A DNA stretch of 14,148 nucleotides. Source: Candidatus Tenderia sp. (GTDB taxonomy: Bacteria > Pseudomonadota > Gammaproteobacteria > Tenderiales > Tenderiaceae). The position numbers were made by a program, and so were the translations under genes. Positions 6,746 to 14,148 of the stretch are shown here, one piece after another. Within the stretch, counting starts at the first letter, position 1. Every line of letters begins with the position of its first letter. The stretch spans positions 1 through 14,148 of the forward strand of contig JASBUE010000305.1 of assembly GCA_030148045.1 (NCBI GenBank), in the 5' to 3' direction. The notes under the pieces were generated by a model. The model was not told where the DNA came from. It did not search any database and saw nothing but the letters and a program-made list of their open reading frames with translations.

Positions 6746-7390
6746 TTAGAGCTGTGCCGACAGATACTCCGCCACGGCCTCGATTTCCTGATCGGTCAGC
6801 TTTTCGGCGATGCCGCTCATCATGCCGGCCGGGTCGTTGCCGCGCTTACCATCGCGGAACTCCTTCAGCTGTTTGATCAGATAATCGCGGTGCTGCCCGC
6901 CGATGACCGGAAAGACGGATATGTTTTCCGCCTTGCCTTTACCCTTCTCACCGTGGCAGTTAACGCAACCGTAGACGCCGGTGCTGGGGTTACCCTGACG
7001 GAACAGTTTTTCGCCCTTGGCCAGCAGCTCCTTGTTGGGTTTGGTCAGGGCCCCCTTCATCTTCTGTCCGGAAAAGAAGGCACCGATGTCCTTGGCATCC
7101 TGATCCGAGCCGACCATCACCGCCATCCCCGCCATGGTGTCGTTATTGGCGCGGTGACCGCTCTGGAAGTCCTTGACCTGCTTGACGATGTAGCCGGCGT
7201 ACTAACCGGCCAGACGCGGATAGGTGGCATCTTCACTGTTGCCGTCAAAGCCGTGACAACCGCCGCAGAGACCGGCCTTGGCCTCACCGGCGGCCGGATC
7301 GCCGATGTTCGCCGCCTGGGCGGCGACGCTAAAACCGCAGATGGCGGCGGCCGCCACCATCAAACGCATGTTGCGCGTTACTAACTTCAT
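6746..7390 (-). pseudogene. Dihaem cytochrome c4-like protein, interrupted by in-frame TAG
   Basis: Reading through one TAG (7202-7204, codon 63) gives a 214-residue exported protein. A signal peptide (about 1-26, ending AAQA) is followed by two cytochrome c domains with haem sites CGGCH (42-46) and CVNCH (142-146) and candidate axial methionines in MAGMA (86-90) and MMSG (190-193). This is the layout of cytochrome c4, a periplasmic electron carrier to terminal oxidases. The two halves are internal duplicates, and YPRLAG-stop-YAGYIVKQVKDF aligns with FPVIGGQHRDYLIKQLKEF. The stop therefore occupies a glutamine position, consistent with one CAG-to-TAG change. The rest is intact, with a GGGGGGGAG ribosome-binding site, a promoter and a terminator. 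It could be a recent pseudogene, a base error or an amber-suppressed gene. Confidence 0.85.
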
Positions 7391-7456
7391 TTTTACTCCC
7401 CCCCTAGCTGACTAGGATTATTTTCCCCCCAAAGCCTTTTAACAAAAGACCGACTT

Positions 7457-7485
7457 TTTATATCAACCTCAAAGGTCTAGGTCAA
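7457..7485 (-). promoter_or_regulatory. Sigma-70 promoter of the cytochrome c gene
   Basis: On the minus strand TTGACC (7485-7480) and TATAAA (7462-7457) are separated by 17 bases, close to the sigma-70 consensus. The expected start near 7450 leaves a leader of about 60 bases before the ATG at 7390. The overlapping imperfect repeat ACCT...AGGT may be incidental. I see no clear FNR box. Confidence 0.7.
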
Positions 7486-7506
7486 ATGATTGTTGCCATC
7501 AGCCGA

Positions 7507-8286
7507 CTATTCGGCGTACAGCCCGGCCTCCTGCAACAGCCGCCTGGCGAAGCGTACCGGGATGGCATAAGAGATACCGCTGGGGCTTTGCAGGGCATTT
7601 TCCTTGGTTTCCTTGACGAAGACGCTGTTGAGCACGCCGACCACCTCCCCGGTTTCAGGATCGTACAGCGGACTGCCGCTGTTGCCCGGGTAGGCCACGG
7701 CGTCGAGCTGAAATACCTCGTACTGGGTGGCCATGCGCTTGAGCAGGCGCGGGTTGAGCTGTTTGGAGTTGTAGGCCGGCTGCACCGCCGGGGTGATGGC
7801 CGAGACCATGGCCTTGTGGGTCACCACGTGATAACCGAGCACGGAGCCGATGGGAAAACCGCTGATCAGGTAGTCCCGTCCCTCCTTTACCGTCGCGTCA
7901 TCGCCCAGCGCCAGCGGTGTCAGCGGCGCGTCGGAGAACTTGAGCAGGGCCAGGTCGTGCGCCTGATCCTTCCGTATCACGGTTGCCATGCGCACCTCGC
8001 GGCGTTCTTCATCTGGCACGACCAGCACCAGGCTTTCCTTCTTGTCCGGGTCGAGCAAGGGGGGAATGTTATGGGCGTTGGTGATGGCATGACGGCCGTC
8101 GGCGACGACGAAGGCGGTGCCGATAAAGATCACCGCCGTCTGGCGCAGGGGCTGGTAATTGCCCAGCGCCACCACGCCCGGCTTCACCTTGGCGATGATG
8201 GCCGAATAATCCGCGCCCAACAGAAAAGGAGAATAAATCACGCAGCACAGCAGCAGGTAGCACCTGTTTCTTGATATCGGTTTCAT
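7507..8286 (-). CDS. Exported trypsin-like serine protease
   Basis: A 259-residue protein with the chymotrypsin-fold catalytic triad visible: His72 in AITNAHNI, Asp111 in AHDLALLKF and Ser203 in GNSGSPL. The N-terminus (about 1-25, rich in Leu/Cys/Ile, ending LLGA) looks like a signal peptide, so it should act in the periplasm. It ends soon after the protease domain, with no PDZ domain. It is therefore not a standard DegP/DegS and belongs to the broad S1/trypsin_2 class with unknown substrate. ATG 8284-8286 is preferred over the GTG at 8397 because it begins the signal peptide and has AAGGGTGAG upstream. It ends in TAG. It is divergent from the VanZ-heparinase gene, and the 99-base gap must hold both promoters. 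Confidence 0.88.
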   Translation of the reverse strand: MKPISRNRCYLLLCCVIYSPFLLGADYSAIIAKVKPGVVALGNYQPLRQTAVIFIGTAFVVADGRHAITNAHNIPPLLDPDKKESLVLVVPDEERREVRMATVIRKDQAHDLALLKFSDAPLTPLALGDDATVKEGRDYLISGFPIGSVLGYHVVTHKAMVSAITPAVQPAYNSKQLNPRLLKRMATQYEVFQLDAVAYPGNSGSPLYDPETGEVVGVLNSVFVKETKENALQSPSGISYAIPVRFARRLLQEAGLYAE

Positions 8287-8309
8287 TGTCTCACCCTTCC
8301 CGGAATCGC

Positions 8310-8337
8310 TTGGGTCATGCTCGATGCCGGATATAAT
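8310..8337 (+). promoter_or_regulatory. Sigma-70 promoter of the VanZ-heparinase gene
   Basis: TTGGGT (8310-8315), a 16-base spacer and a perfect TATAAT (8332-8337) face the plus-strand gene. The predicted start near 8344 leaves a leader of about 42 bases before ATG 8386 and lies downstream of the ATG at 8317, which supports the shorter start. The element overlaps the region that must also drive the divergent protease gene. Confidence 0.65.
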
Positions 8338-8385
8338 AGCCCAAACGCCTGTGTCGCAGCCCGATACGCCAAGCCGAGCCGTCCG

Positions 8386-11300
8386 ATGACCACACACAAC
8401 GCAAGCCGCTATTTCCTGTTCTGGCTCACCTGGGCGGCGTTGATCGTCTACGGCAGTCTGTTACCCTTCGAGCTGCGGCCGCATGGCTTGGCCGAGGCCA
8501 TCGAAAAATTCCGCCACATCCCCTATCTGGACCTGGGCGTGGTGTCGCGCGCCGACTGGATCGCCAATATCCTGCTCTACATCCCCCTCGCCTATCTGGG
8601 CGCCACCTGGCTGAATCAACTGCGTTGGCTGCCGCGCAGCCTGGCAATCTTTTTCACGGTGGCGCTGGGCGTGGCGATGGCGCTGGGCGTGGAGTTCACG
8701 CAGATCTTTTTCGCCCCCCGTACCGTATCACTCAATGACCTGATTGCGGAAACCATCGGCACCGCGCTGGGCTTGATAGTGTGGTCGGCGAGCCACTCCC
8801 GTCTCGCCGGGCTGACCACGGCCGTGCTGCGTCCCGGCCCCGGCGCCTTGACGGCGGGCCTGACGCTGTACGCGCTCGCCTATCTGGGGCTGGCTTTGTT
8901 TCCCTATGACTTTGTGATCTCCCTGTCGGACCTGCAATGGAAGCTGCTGGAGGGCAATTATGGCTGGGGCATCGACTACTGCGGCGCGCCCATTCAGTGC
9001 GCCAGCCAGTGGCTGGCCGAGGCCGTGGCGGCGCTGCCGCTGGGCCTGCTGCTGGTGCGCCTGGTGCCACGCCGCGCCGGGCGCCATGGAGCGAATTTCG
9101 CCATCGCCGCCGGCATCGGCGCCTGCCTCGAGGCCGCCCAGTTTCTGATCGCCTCCGGTGTCAGCACCGTCAGCGGCGCCCTGGCCAAGGCGGTCGGCAT
9201 CAGCCTCGGCGCCTGGTTGCGCTACATCCCCTCACCCCGGCTGGCGCAACGCCATGCCCACCGGCTCAGACCGGCGCTGCTGCTGGCGCTGATTCCCTAT
9301 TTCGCTCTCGCGGCGCTGTTAAACAGCTGGGCCAGCATCGACTGGGGCGACTTTGAAACGCTGCGCAGCAATCTGGATCAGCAGCGCTATCTGCCGTTTT
9401 ATTATCACTACTTCACTTCGGAGACCCAGGCGGTGGCCAGCCTGCTGGCCCAGAGCGCGATTTATCTGCCGCTGGGCGTCGGCTTTTGGCTCTGGCACGC
9501 CAGCGGCGCCACCCCGCTGCGCCGCCCGCCCGTGTTCGGCCTGCTGCTGAGTACCGCGATTGTCGCCGGTGTCATTGAAGCGGGCAAGCTGTTCATCCCC
9601 CGCGCCCACCCCGACCCGACCAACATCCTTATCGGCCTGGTAGCGGCCTGGCTGGGCCTGCGCCTGTGTCAATGGCTGGCGGACTGCGCCCGCGCCCCGG
9701 CGCACTCAGCCGGCGACGCGCAAGCGCCGCTGCCACTGCCGCGACACTTCCCGCGCAAGGCGCTGCTCAGCGTCGGCGTTATCCTGCTGATCTTGGGCGC
9801 TTTCGGCCTGACCCTGATGCAGCAATCGGCCGATTCGGAGGCTATGTTCGTGGCCGGGATCAAGCATGACTATGCGACGCCCCAAGCCCTGCCCGCCGTC
9901 ACGCTGCCGAATTTCCGCCGCGAGCATCCACGCCTGCCCGCGCCGACGGCAAGTGACATCGCACGCCTACAAAATGAAAATCCGGGATTTTTAGACAACC
10001 ACCGCAAACGCGCCGCCGGCCCGCGCAACAGCCCCGATTCCACCATCCTGATGGCCTATGTGGAACCGGGCAGCCAGGACCTGGAGGCCTTGTTTCAACA
10101 ACTCATGGGTCTGAAGTTCAATTGGCGCGGTTATGAGCAGGGCAAACTGCTGGCCCAAGGCTATGACTGGCTCTACGCTCAGTGGAGCGAGACGCAACGC
10201 CGGCAATTGCAAGACAAGCTGGTGGACGGCTGTCATTATCTGATCGAGGTGATTCGCAGCGGCCGCCTCTCGCCCTACAACGTCACGCTCTACAGCGGCC
10301 CGGCCCAGGCCCTGACGGCCTGCAGCATCGCCTTGTATCAAGATGACCCGCGCGGCGATGCGGTGATGGCCTTCAGCGCCGATCTGTGGCACAACCGCAT
10401 CCTGCCGGTGTGGCGCCAGGTCATGGGTGAGCACGGCGGCTGGCACGAGGGCGCCGATGTGGTGGCCAAGGGCATCGGCCAGGCGGTCTATCAGCTGCCC
10501 AATCTCTGGCGCCGCGCCACCGGTGTCGACTATTTTCAATCGGAGCCGGGCTTGCGCGGCTTTTTGGATTTTCTGGTCTACCGCATCCGGCCCGACGGCA
10601 CCCAAATCCGGCTGGGCGACAGTGGCAGCTTTAATCGCGATGCCCCCGATCGCCTAGCGCTGGCGCTGGAGTACCGTCATGCCGCCGCCTACAGCCTGGC
10701 GTCGCCACCCCAAAATCCGGTCCCGACCAGCTGGCCGTGGGGACCGCTCAGCGACAACAGCCTTTACCGGCCCGGCGCCATTAAGGACCTGCCCCTGACC
10801 AAGCACTTCGACGGCATCGGCCTGGTGGTGATGCGCAGCGGCTGGGATGAGGATGCCACGTACATCACCTTCAAGGCCGGTGACAATTACTCATCGTTCA
10901 GCCATCTGGACCAGGGCAGCTTTACCCTCTACAAGGGCGGGCCGCTGGCCATCGACAGCGGCCTGTACTACAAGTACGGCTCGGACCATCACCTCAACTA
11001 CGCCTACCAGACTATCGCCCACAACGTAGCCACGGTCACCAACCCCGCCGAAGCGGCGGCCATCTCCAACAATGAGTTCAGCCGTACCACCCGCAGCATC
11101 GCCAATGACGGCGGTCAGCGGCGCGTCGGCGGCAATCTCGAACTCTACCCCCACCCGTTGGACCTGGACGAATGGCAGGCCAAGGCCGAGATCTATCACA
11201 CCGGCCGCATCACCGAGGTCAAGCAACGGGACGGCGTGGTCGTGGTCAGCGCCGACATCAGCGCCGCTTACACCAACCGCTTCTCGGGGTAGGGCACGGT

Positions 11301-11874
11301 CTCCAGCCGCACACGTCGGGTGGAGCGCTATCTGCGCACGTTTATCTATGACCGGGTCAACGATCTGGTGTTGGTATACGACAGCATTACCAAGACCGAC
11401 CCCACATTCACCAGTCGCTGGCTGATTCACTTCCCGGACAAGCCGGCGGTCCTCGGACCCGACCGCTTTCTGCTCGCCCCGCGGGCCGAGGACATTACCG
11501 CTGACCCCGGCGGGATACTGGAGGGGCGGGTGCTGTTACCGGTCCGGGCGCAGATTACGCCGGTGGGCGGGCCGGGCAAGGAATTCTGGGTGGACGGAGA
11601 GAATTACGACGACCAGGGTGCGGTGCAGAAAGCCGCCCTGCGCGGCAAACGCATGACGCCCGCCGAAGCGGGGACGTGGCGGATTGAGATCACACCGGCG
11701 ACGCTTGCGGAGACAGATGAGTATCTTGTCGCCATGCCCCTGAAACGCACCTGGTCAGACCCGACCCCCTCCGTCAGCTGCACGCAGGGAAACGGGGTAA
11801 TCAGTTGCGCTATTACGGGGAAACGTGATCGGATATTGCAGATCGCCGCCGACGGCACGGCGACGCTGCAATAA
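8386..11874 (+). pseudogene. VanZ-like membrane / heparinase II/III-like fusion protein, interrupted by in-frame TAG
   Basis: Ignoring one TAG (11290-11292, codon 969), the frame encodes about 1162 residues. Residues 1-430 are membrane-rich and contain three VanZ-like modules. The first is canonical (WIANILLYIPLAYLGA; GVEFTQIFFAPRTVSLNDLIAETIGTALG). The second is degenerate (ASQWLAEAVAALPLGLL; CLEAAQFLIASGVSTVSGALAKAVGISLGAWL). The third reads QSAIYLPLGVGFWLW and VIEAGKLFIPRAHPDPTNILIGLVAAWLG. A further helix (about 459-478) leads to a periplasmic domain resembling the heparinase II/III or alginate lyase class: an alpha/alpha barrel (about 550-790, with GEHGGWHEGADV and RPDGTQIRLGDSG) and a beta-sandwich (FSHLDQGSFTLYKGGPLAIDSGLYY onward). 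The 193 codons after the stop keep the family pattern (RRVERYLRTFIYDRVNDLVLVYD). ATG 8386 is favoured by the promoter and hydrophobic start. A polysaccharide substrate is inferred and unknown. Confidence 0.75.
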
Positions 11875-11892
11875 ATATCTCAAAGCGCAGAC

Positions 11893-12312
11893 TTACGGAC
11901 AACCGACGTTGATGCCGGGCACTACGGTGGCGTTGTCCAGATTCACCACGCCGGCCTGGCAAAAGCTGTAGCTGCCGCCGTCATCCCAGACTTCGTAGCT
12001 TTGGCTGCCCGCGCCGTAATCATAGGTCACCACGCTGGCCGCCCCGGCCTCGGTGACGCTCCAGGTACCGACCTGGGTTCTCGGATCAACCGGATCAGCG
12101 TCGCCCAGTTTATAGTCCCACAGCGCGCCGCCGGCCTGATGTTCTTCCTGCCAACGATCGCCGCCGCGCGCCGCACAGACCGTGTTGCCGTTGAGCAAGT
12201 TTGTGAGTGCGGCGTCAGTCACCTGGGTGGCGGGGGCGTTGCACGCCGCGAATGCACCCTCGGCGACGCATGCCATGGCGATCAGGCCGACCATGTTTTT
12301 TATTGCTTTCAT
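11893..12312 (-). CDS. Small secreted four-cysteine protein of unknown function
   Basis: A 139-residue protein with a clear signal peptide (about 1-22, MKAIKNMVGLIAMACVAEGAFA). The mature part has four cysteines (Cys24, Cys46, Cys118, Cys138), possibly two disulfides, and is rich in Gly, Asp and aromatic residues (GGDRWQEEHQAGGALWDYKLG; VGTWSVTE; TYDYGAGSQSYEVWDDG). It looks like a small beta-rich extracytoplasmic protein, and I cannot assign a function. ATG 12312 is chosen over the in-frame ATG at 12369 because it begins the signal peptide and is preceded by TTAGGA. It is convergent with the VanZ-heparinase gene, with 18 bases between stops and no obvious terminator, and lies 147 bases downstream of the beta-helix gene on the same strand. 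Confidence 0.8.
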   Translation of the reverse strand: MKAIKNMVGLIAMACVAEGAFAACNAPATQVTDAALTNLLNGNTVCAARGGDRWQEEHQAGGALWDYKLGDADPVDPRTQVGTWSVTEAGAASVVTYDYGAGSQSYEVWDDGGSYSFCQAGVVNLDNATVVPGINVGCP

Positions 12313-12459
12313 TATTCCTAACCCTCTGTTCTGATACAGCCAAAGGCGTAATGATACACGCCGAATCAACTGTATAGCACAAGATCGTTAAACGCTATAA
12401 GCGCCCTGGCCGGGACGCGCGGCCAAGCTTTTCGCGCAAACGCGCCAGGCCTTTGTGAT
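12313..12459. other. Gap between beta-helix gene and small secreted-protein gene
   Basis: This 147-base non-coding stretch contains only a short CGCG-CAAA-CGCG hairpin (around 12433-12444) without a T-tract. I could not find a promoter with correct spacing for the downstream minus-strand gene, so the two minus-strand genes may share a transcript. Confidence 0.35.
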
Positions 12460-13800
12460 CTAAGGAAAAATTCCGCCCGGCTCGGGCTTGCGCCGGAGAT
12501 CGGGCGGCCAATGGGCCGGCGCCGGCGCGCTGGAATAGGCCCCCGCCTCGCCGCCGCGCCGCGGCGTACCGTTGAAGTCCCGGTCCCAGGCCGGGTATCG
12601 GCGCAGCCGCTGGGTATCAAATGTCGATGTCAGCGCCTGAGCGGGTCTCAAATCCAGGCGCCCCGGCGGATTCAGGGGCTGGCGCAGATAGTCGCCCACT
12701 GTAGACAAACGCGCCGTGATATTGCCCTGAACCGCATTCGCCTCGATCGGCCGCGGGGCAAACACCGCATTGGCCGTCACCCGCTGGGTGTAGGGTGCCA
12801 TCAATTCCACCATGTCGCCTTGCGGCGGCAACACCCGGATACCGGTGCCGGCACTGAGCACGGTATTGAAAAAGATATCCATGCGCCGCGGAATATCGTT
12901 ATGGGGCTGGATGTGCACGGCATCGCCGAAATCGTTGACGAAGAGATTATTGTACAAACCGATATTGCCCTCGCCCTGAAACAAGGCCTCGGTGGGATTC
13001 TGATAAAAGAAATTGCCGTAGATCAGGTAACGGTCCTCCTGCCCCGGCCCGCTCAGCGGCCAGTGGCCCACTAACACATTGGGTCTGGCCATGGGCGGCT
13101 CAGAGCCACCCCGCAATTTGCTGAACACGTTGTGGCGGATAATGGTCTGCGCATCCCCCTGAGGCATGCCGGGCACGTCTTCACGCTTCAACTGGTGCTT
13201 CACCTGCAGGTTATAGCCGAGGGTATCGACCACCAGGTTATGCTCGATCAGACCGGCGACGAAGGCATCCGAGCCGTCGGAATTGCCGAAATACATACCC
13301 GTGCCGGCGCCGATAATCACATTGCCGCGCACCACCCAGTTCCAGGCCGGACACTTGGTGGAGATGCCCACGACCTGCTGATAATTGCCGTGATTGACGA
13401 TCCTGAGATTCTCCAAGGTGATGTGATGGGCCCAATCGGAATGGCCTTCCGCTTTAACGGCGTCCACCGGCTGGTTTGCACCGTCCAGCACCAGATGACG
13501 AATGGTTACGTAACTCGAATTGATAATGCTGATAGTGTTGTGGCCAGGCCGGCCAACAAAAACCGGCGGTGCCGTCGGATCAACGGCGGCAATGACAATG
13601 GGCTCACCGGAAACACCATTGACGCCATGGAGCGGCAAGCCGCGCCGATAAGTCCCGGGCTGCAGACGCAACATGTCTCCCGGCGCCAGCTGTTTCAATA
13701 GGGCGCGATAATTTTGCGGGTTGGCGGCATACTGCTCGGCCAGCAGCGTCAACGGCACCGACCATAGCAGCAGCAAAAGCAGCAATCTGGTCGCGAACAT
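12460..13800 (-). CDS. Secreted right-handed parallel beta-helix protein (polysaccharide lyase-like)
   Basis: A 446-residue protein. The Leu-rich N-terminus (about 1-21, RLLLLLLLWSVPLTLLA) is a signal peptide. The mature start YRALLKQLAPGDMLRLQPGTY is the usual opening of parallel beta-helix lyases (PL6/chondroitinase B-like and related carbohydrate-binding proteins). Repeated coils follow (SYVTIRHLVLDGA, HHITLENLRIVNHG, WNWVVRGNVIIGAGTGMYFG, GLIEHNLVVDT, YLIYGNFFYQN, IGLYNNLFVND, MDIFFNTVLSAGTGI). The C-terminal RDFNGTPRRGGEAGAYS is common in this class. I cannot confirm the catalytic Lys/Arg pair of PL6, so activity and substrate are unknown. ATG 13800 is chosen because it begins the signal peptide. 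The frame is open up to the window edge, but the upstream part belongs to other genes. It ends in TAG. Confidence 0.83.
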   Translation of the reverse strand: MFATRLLLLLLLWSVPLTLLAEQYAANPQNYRALLKQLAPGDMLRLQPGTYRRGLPLHGVNGVSGEPIVIAAVDPTAPPVFVGRPGHNTISIINSSYVTIRHLVLDGANQPVDAVKAEGHSDWAHHITLENLRIVNHGNYQQVVGISTKCPAWNWVVRGNVIIGAGTGMYFGNSDGSDAFVAGLIEHNLVVDTLGYNLQVKHQLKREDVPGMPQGDAQTIIRHNVFSKLRGGSEPPMARPNVLVGHWPLSGPGQEDRYLIYGNFFYQNPTEALFQGEGNIGLYNNLFVNDFGDAVHIQPHNDIPRRMDIFFNTVLSAGTGIRVLPPQGDMVELMAPYTQRVTANAVFAPRPIEANAVQGNITARLSTVGDYLRQPLNPPGRLDLRPAQALTSTFDTQRLRRYPAWDRDFNGTPRRGGEAGAYSSAPAPAHWPPDLRRKPEPGGIFP

Positions 13801-13865
13801 AACAGGCACACTGCCGTGATCGACGATCGAACCACACAACCGCCGAGATAAAATCGTCGTCACGT

Positions 13866-13999
13866 TTACTTGCGCCCGCGCCGCCTGGCGAACGAATCGT
13901 AGCCCGGTATAAAAAGCTTGCCCATCGCAGCGAGCTGAATCCAGCGTGGCTGGAAGCACAGAGATTTCATATAACACTTGAGCGCGTTGAAGCGATCGC
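13866..13999 (-). pseudogene. Possible C-terminal fragment of an unidentified gene
   Basis: In the minus-strand frame ending in TAA at 13866-13868 there is a protein-like tail (RDRFNALKCYMKSLCFQPR, then WIQLAAMGKLFIPGYDSFA, then RRRGRK), basic at the end. It could be the carboxy end of a glycosyltransferase or similar enzyme of a polysaccharide operon, but I do not recognise the family. It lies 65 bases upstream of the beta-helix ATG, so the two may have been neighbours in one operon. The frame closes by a TGA just upstream (about 14028-14030), inside the hflX-like sequence, so no complete gene exists. An intact 34-residue frame from ATG 13970 is the alternative reading. Confidence 0.3.
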
Positions 14000-14148
14000 G
14001 TACGAATGACTTCGTCAATCTTTTTCTTCAAACGCACTATTTTATCGTCAAGCGCTCTGCGATCGGATTCGATTTGCCGTTCACCGGGTCCGCCAAGAAA
14101 CCCGGCGCCGCCGCGTTGGCGTTCAAGGTGCGTCCAGGAGCGAACCAG
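13984..14148 (-). pseudogene. hflX: GTPase HflX, internal fragment truncated before the G domain
   Basis: Entering from the right edge on the minus strand, 55 codons read LVRSWTHLERQRGG, GGPGERQIESDRRALDD and KIVRLKKKIDEVIRTRSLQR. This is the conserved HflX linker: the ERQRGG...GGPGE.QIE.DRR motif and the coiled-coil arm before the G domain. HflX is a ribosome-associated GTPase. In an intact gene the next residues lead into the Walker A loop GYTNAGKST. Here the similarity stops after RTRSLQR and unrelated sequence follows, although the frame stays open into the beta-helix gene. The copy in this window therefore lacks its catalytic domain. The cause could be deletion, rearrangement or a chimeric assembly. 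Confidence 0.75.

Noticed and set aside
6671..7384. 237-codon plus-strand open frame opposite the cytochrome c gene
   Set aside because: The minus strand carries a signal peptide and two CxxCH haem motifs in the correct order. The plus frame has no recognisable features.
7502..7515. Hairpin GCCGA-CTAT-TCGGC as terminator of the protease gene
   Set aside because: Only five pairs, it overlaps the stop codon, and no T-tract follows on the minus strand.
6005..12462. Genome-wide reassignment of TAG to a sense codon
   Set aside because: rnfE, rnfH, the protease and the beta-helix gene all end in TAG at the expected protein lengths, and rnfH has its own strong ribosome-binding site after the rnfE TAG.
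12460..14037. Single 525-residue protein covering the beta-helix gene and its upstream open frame
   Set aside because: The upstream part is an HflX fragment plus unrelated sequence, and the signal peptide begins at 13800, so the secreted protein must start there.
1..14148. CRISPR array, tRNA or rRNA genes
   Set aside because: I saw no regularly spaced repeats, no cloverleaf ending in CCA and no ribosomal RNA signature on either strand.

Overview
The window reads as GC-rich chromosomal DNA from a nitrogen-fixing gammaproteobacterium, possibly a sulfur-oxidising or phototrophic lineage. I infer this from a partial nifL-like gene divergent from a complete rnfABCDGEH operon. That is the known arrangement of the nitrogenase-linked Rnf1 complex in Azotobacter vinelandii and Pseudomonas stutzeri, and NifL is essentially a proteobacterial diazotroph regulator. 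No species can be named from the sequence.

Layout. Positions 1-607 (minus) hold the N-terminal part of NifL, a PAS-domain anti-activator. Positions 608-930 are a divergent control region with a good sigma-54 (-24/-12) promoter facing rnfA, a NifA-type upstream site (TGT-N10-ACA) and a weaker sigma-54 candidate facing nifL. Positions 931-6289 (plus) hold rnfA, B, C, D, G, E and H, tightly packed with ATGA or longer overlaps. They encode the membrane ion-translocating ferredoxin:NAD+ oxidoreductase that is thought to supply low-potential electrons to nitrogenase.

Positions 6290-6745 are non-coding. They contain a 5' fragment of a group IIC intron (minus strand) abutting the Rho-independent terminator of the next gene. 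Positions 6746-7390 (minus) encode a cytochrome c4-like dihaem protein interrupted by one in-frame TAG. Positions 7507-8286 (minus) encode an exported trypsin-like serine protease.

The right half looks like a cell-surface polysaccharide region. A very large plus-strand gene (8386-11874) joins three VanZ-like membrane modules to a periplasmic heparinase II/III-like domain and also carries one in-frame TAG. Convergent to it on the minus strand are a small secreted four-cysteine protein (11893-12312) and a secreted right-handed parallel beta-helix protein (12460-13800). At the right edge, a fragment of the GTPase gene hflX (minus) is cut off before its G domain and runs into unrelated sequence, so a rearrangement, gene decay or an assembly join lies near 13985-14000.

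The first half is a recognisable electron-supply module for nitrogen fixation under NifA/sigma-54 control. The most unusual items are the VanZ-heparinase fusion, the two genes each broken by a single amber codon, the terminator-targeted group IIC intron remnant, a serine at the presumed flavinylation site of RnfD, and the truncated hflX.
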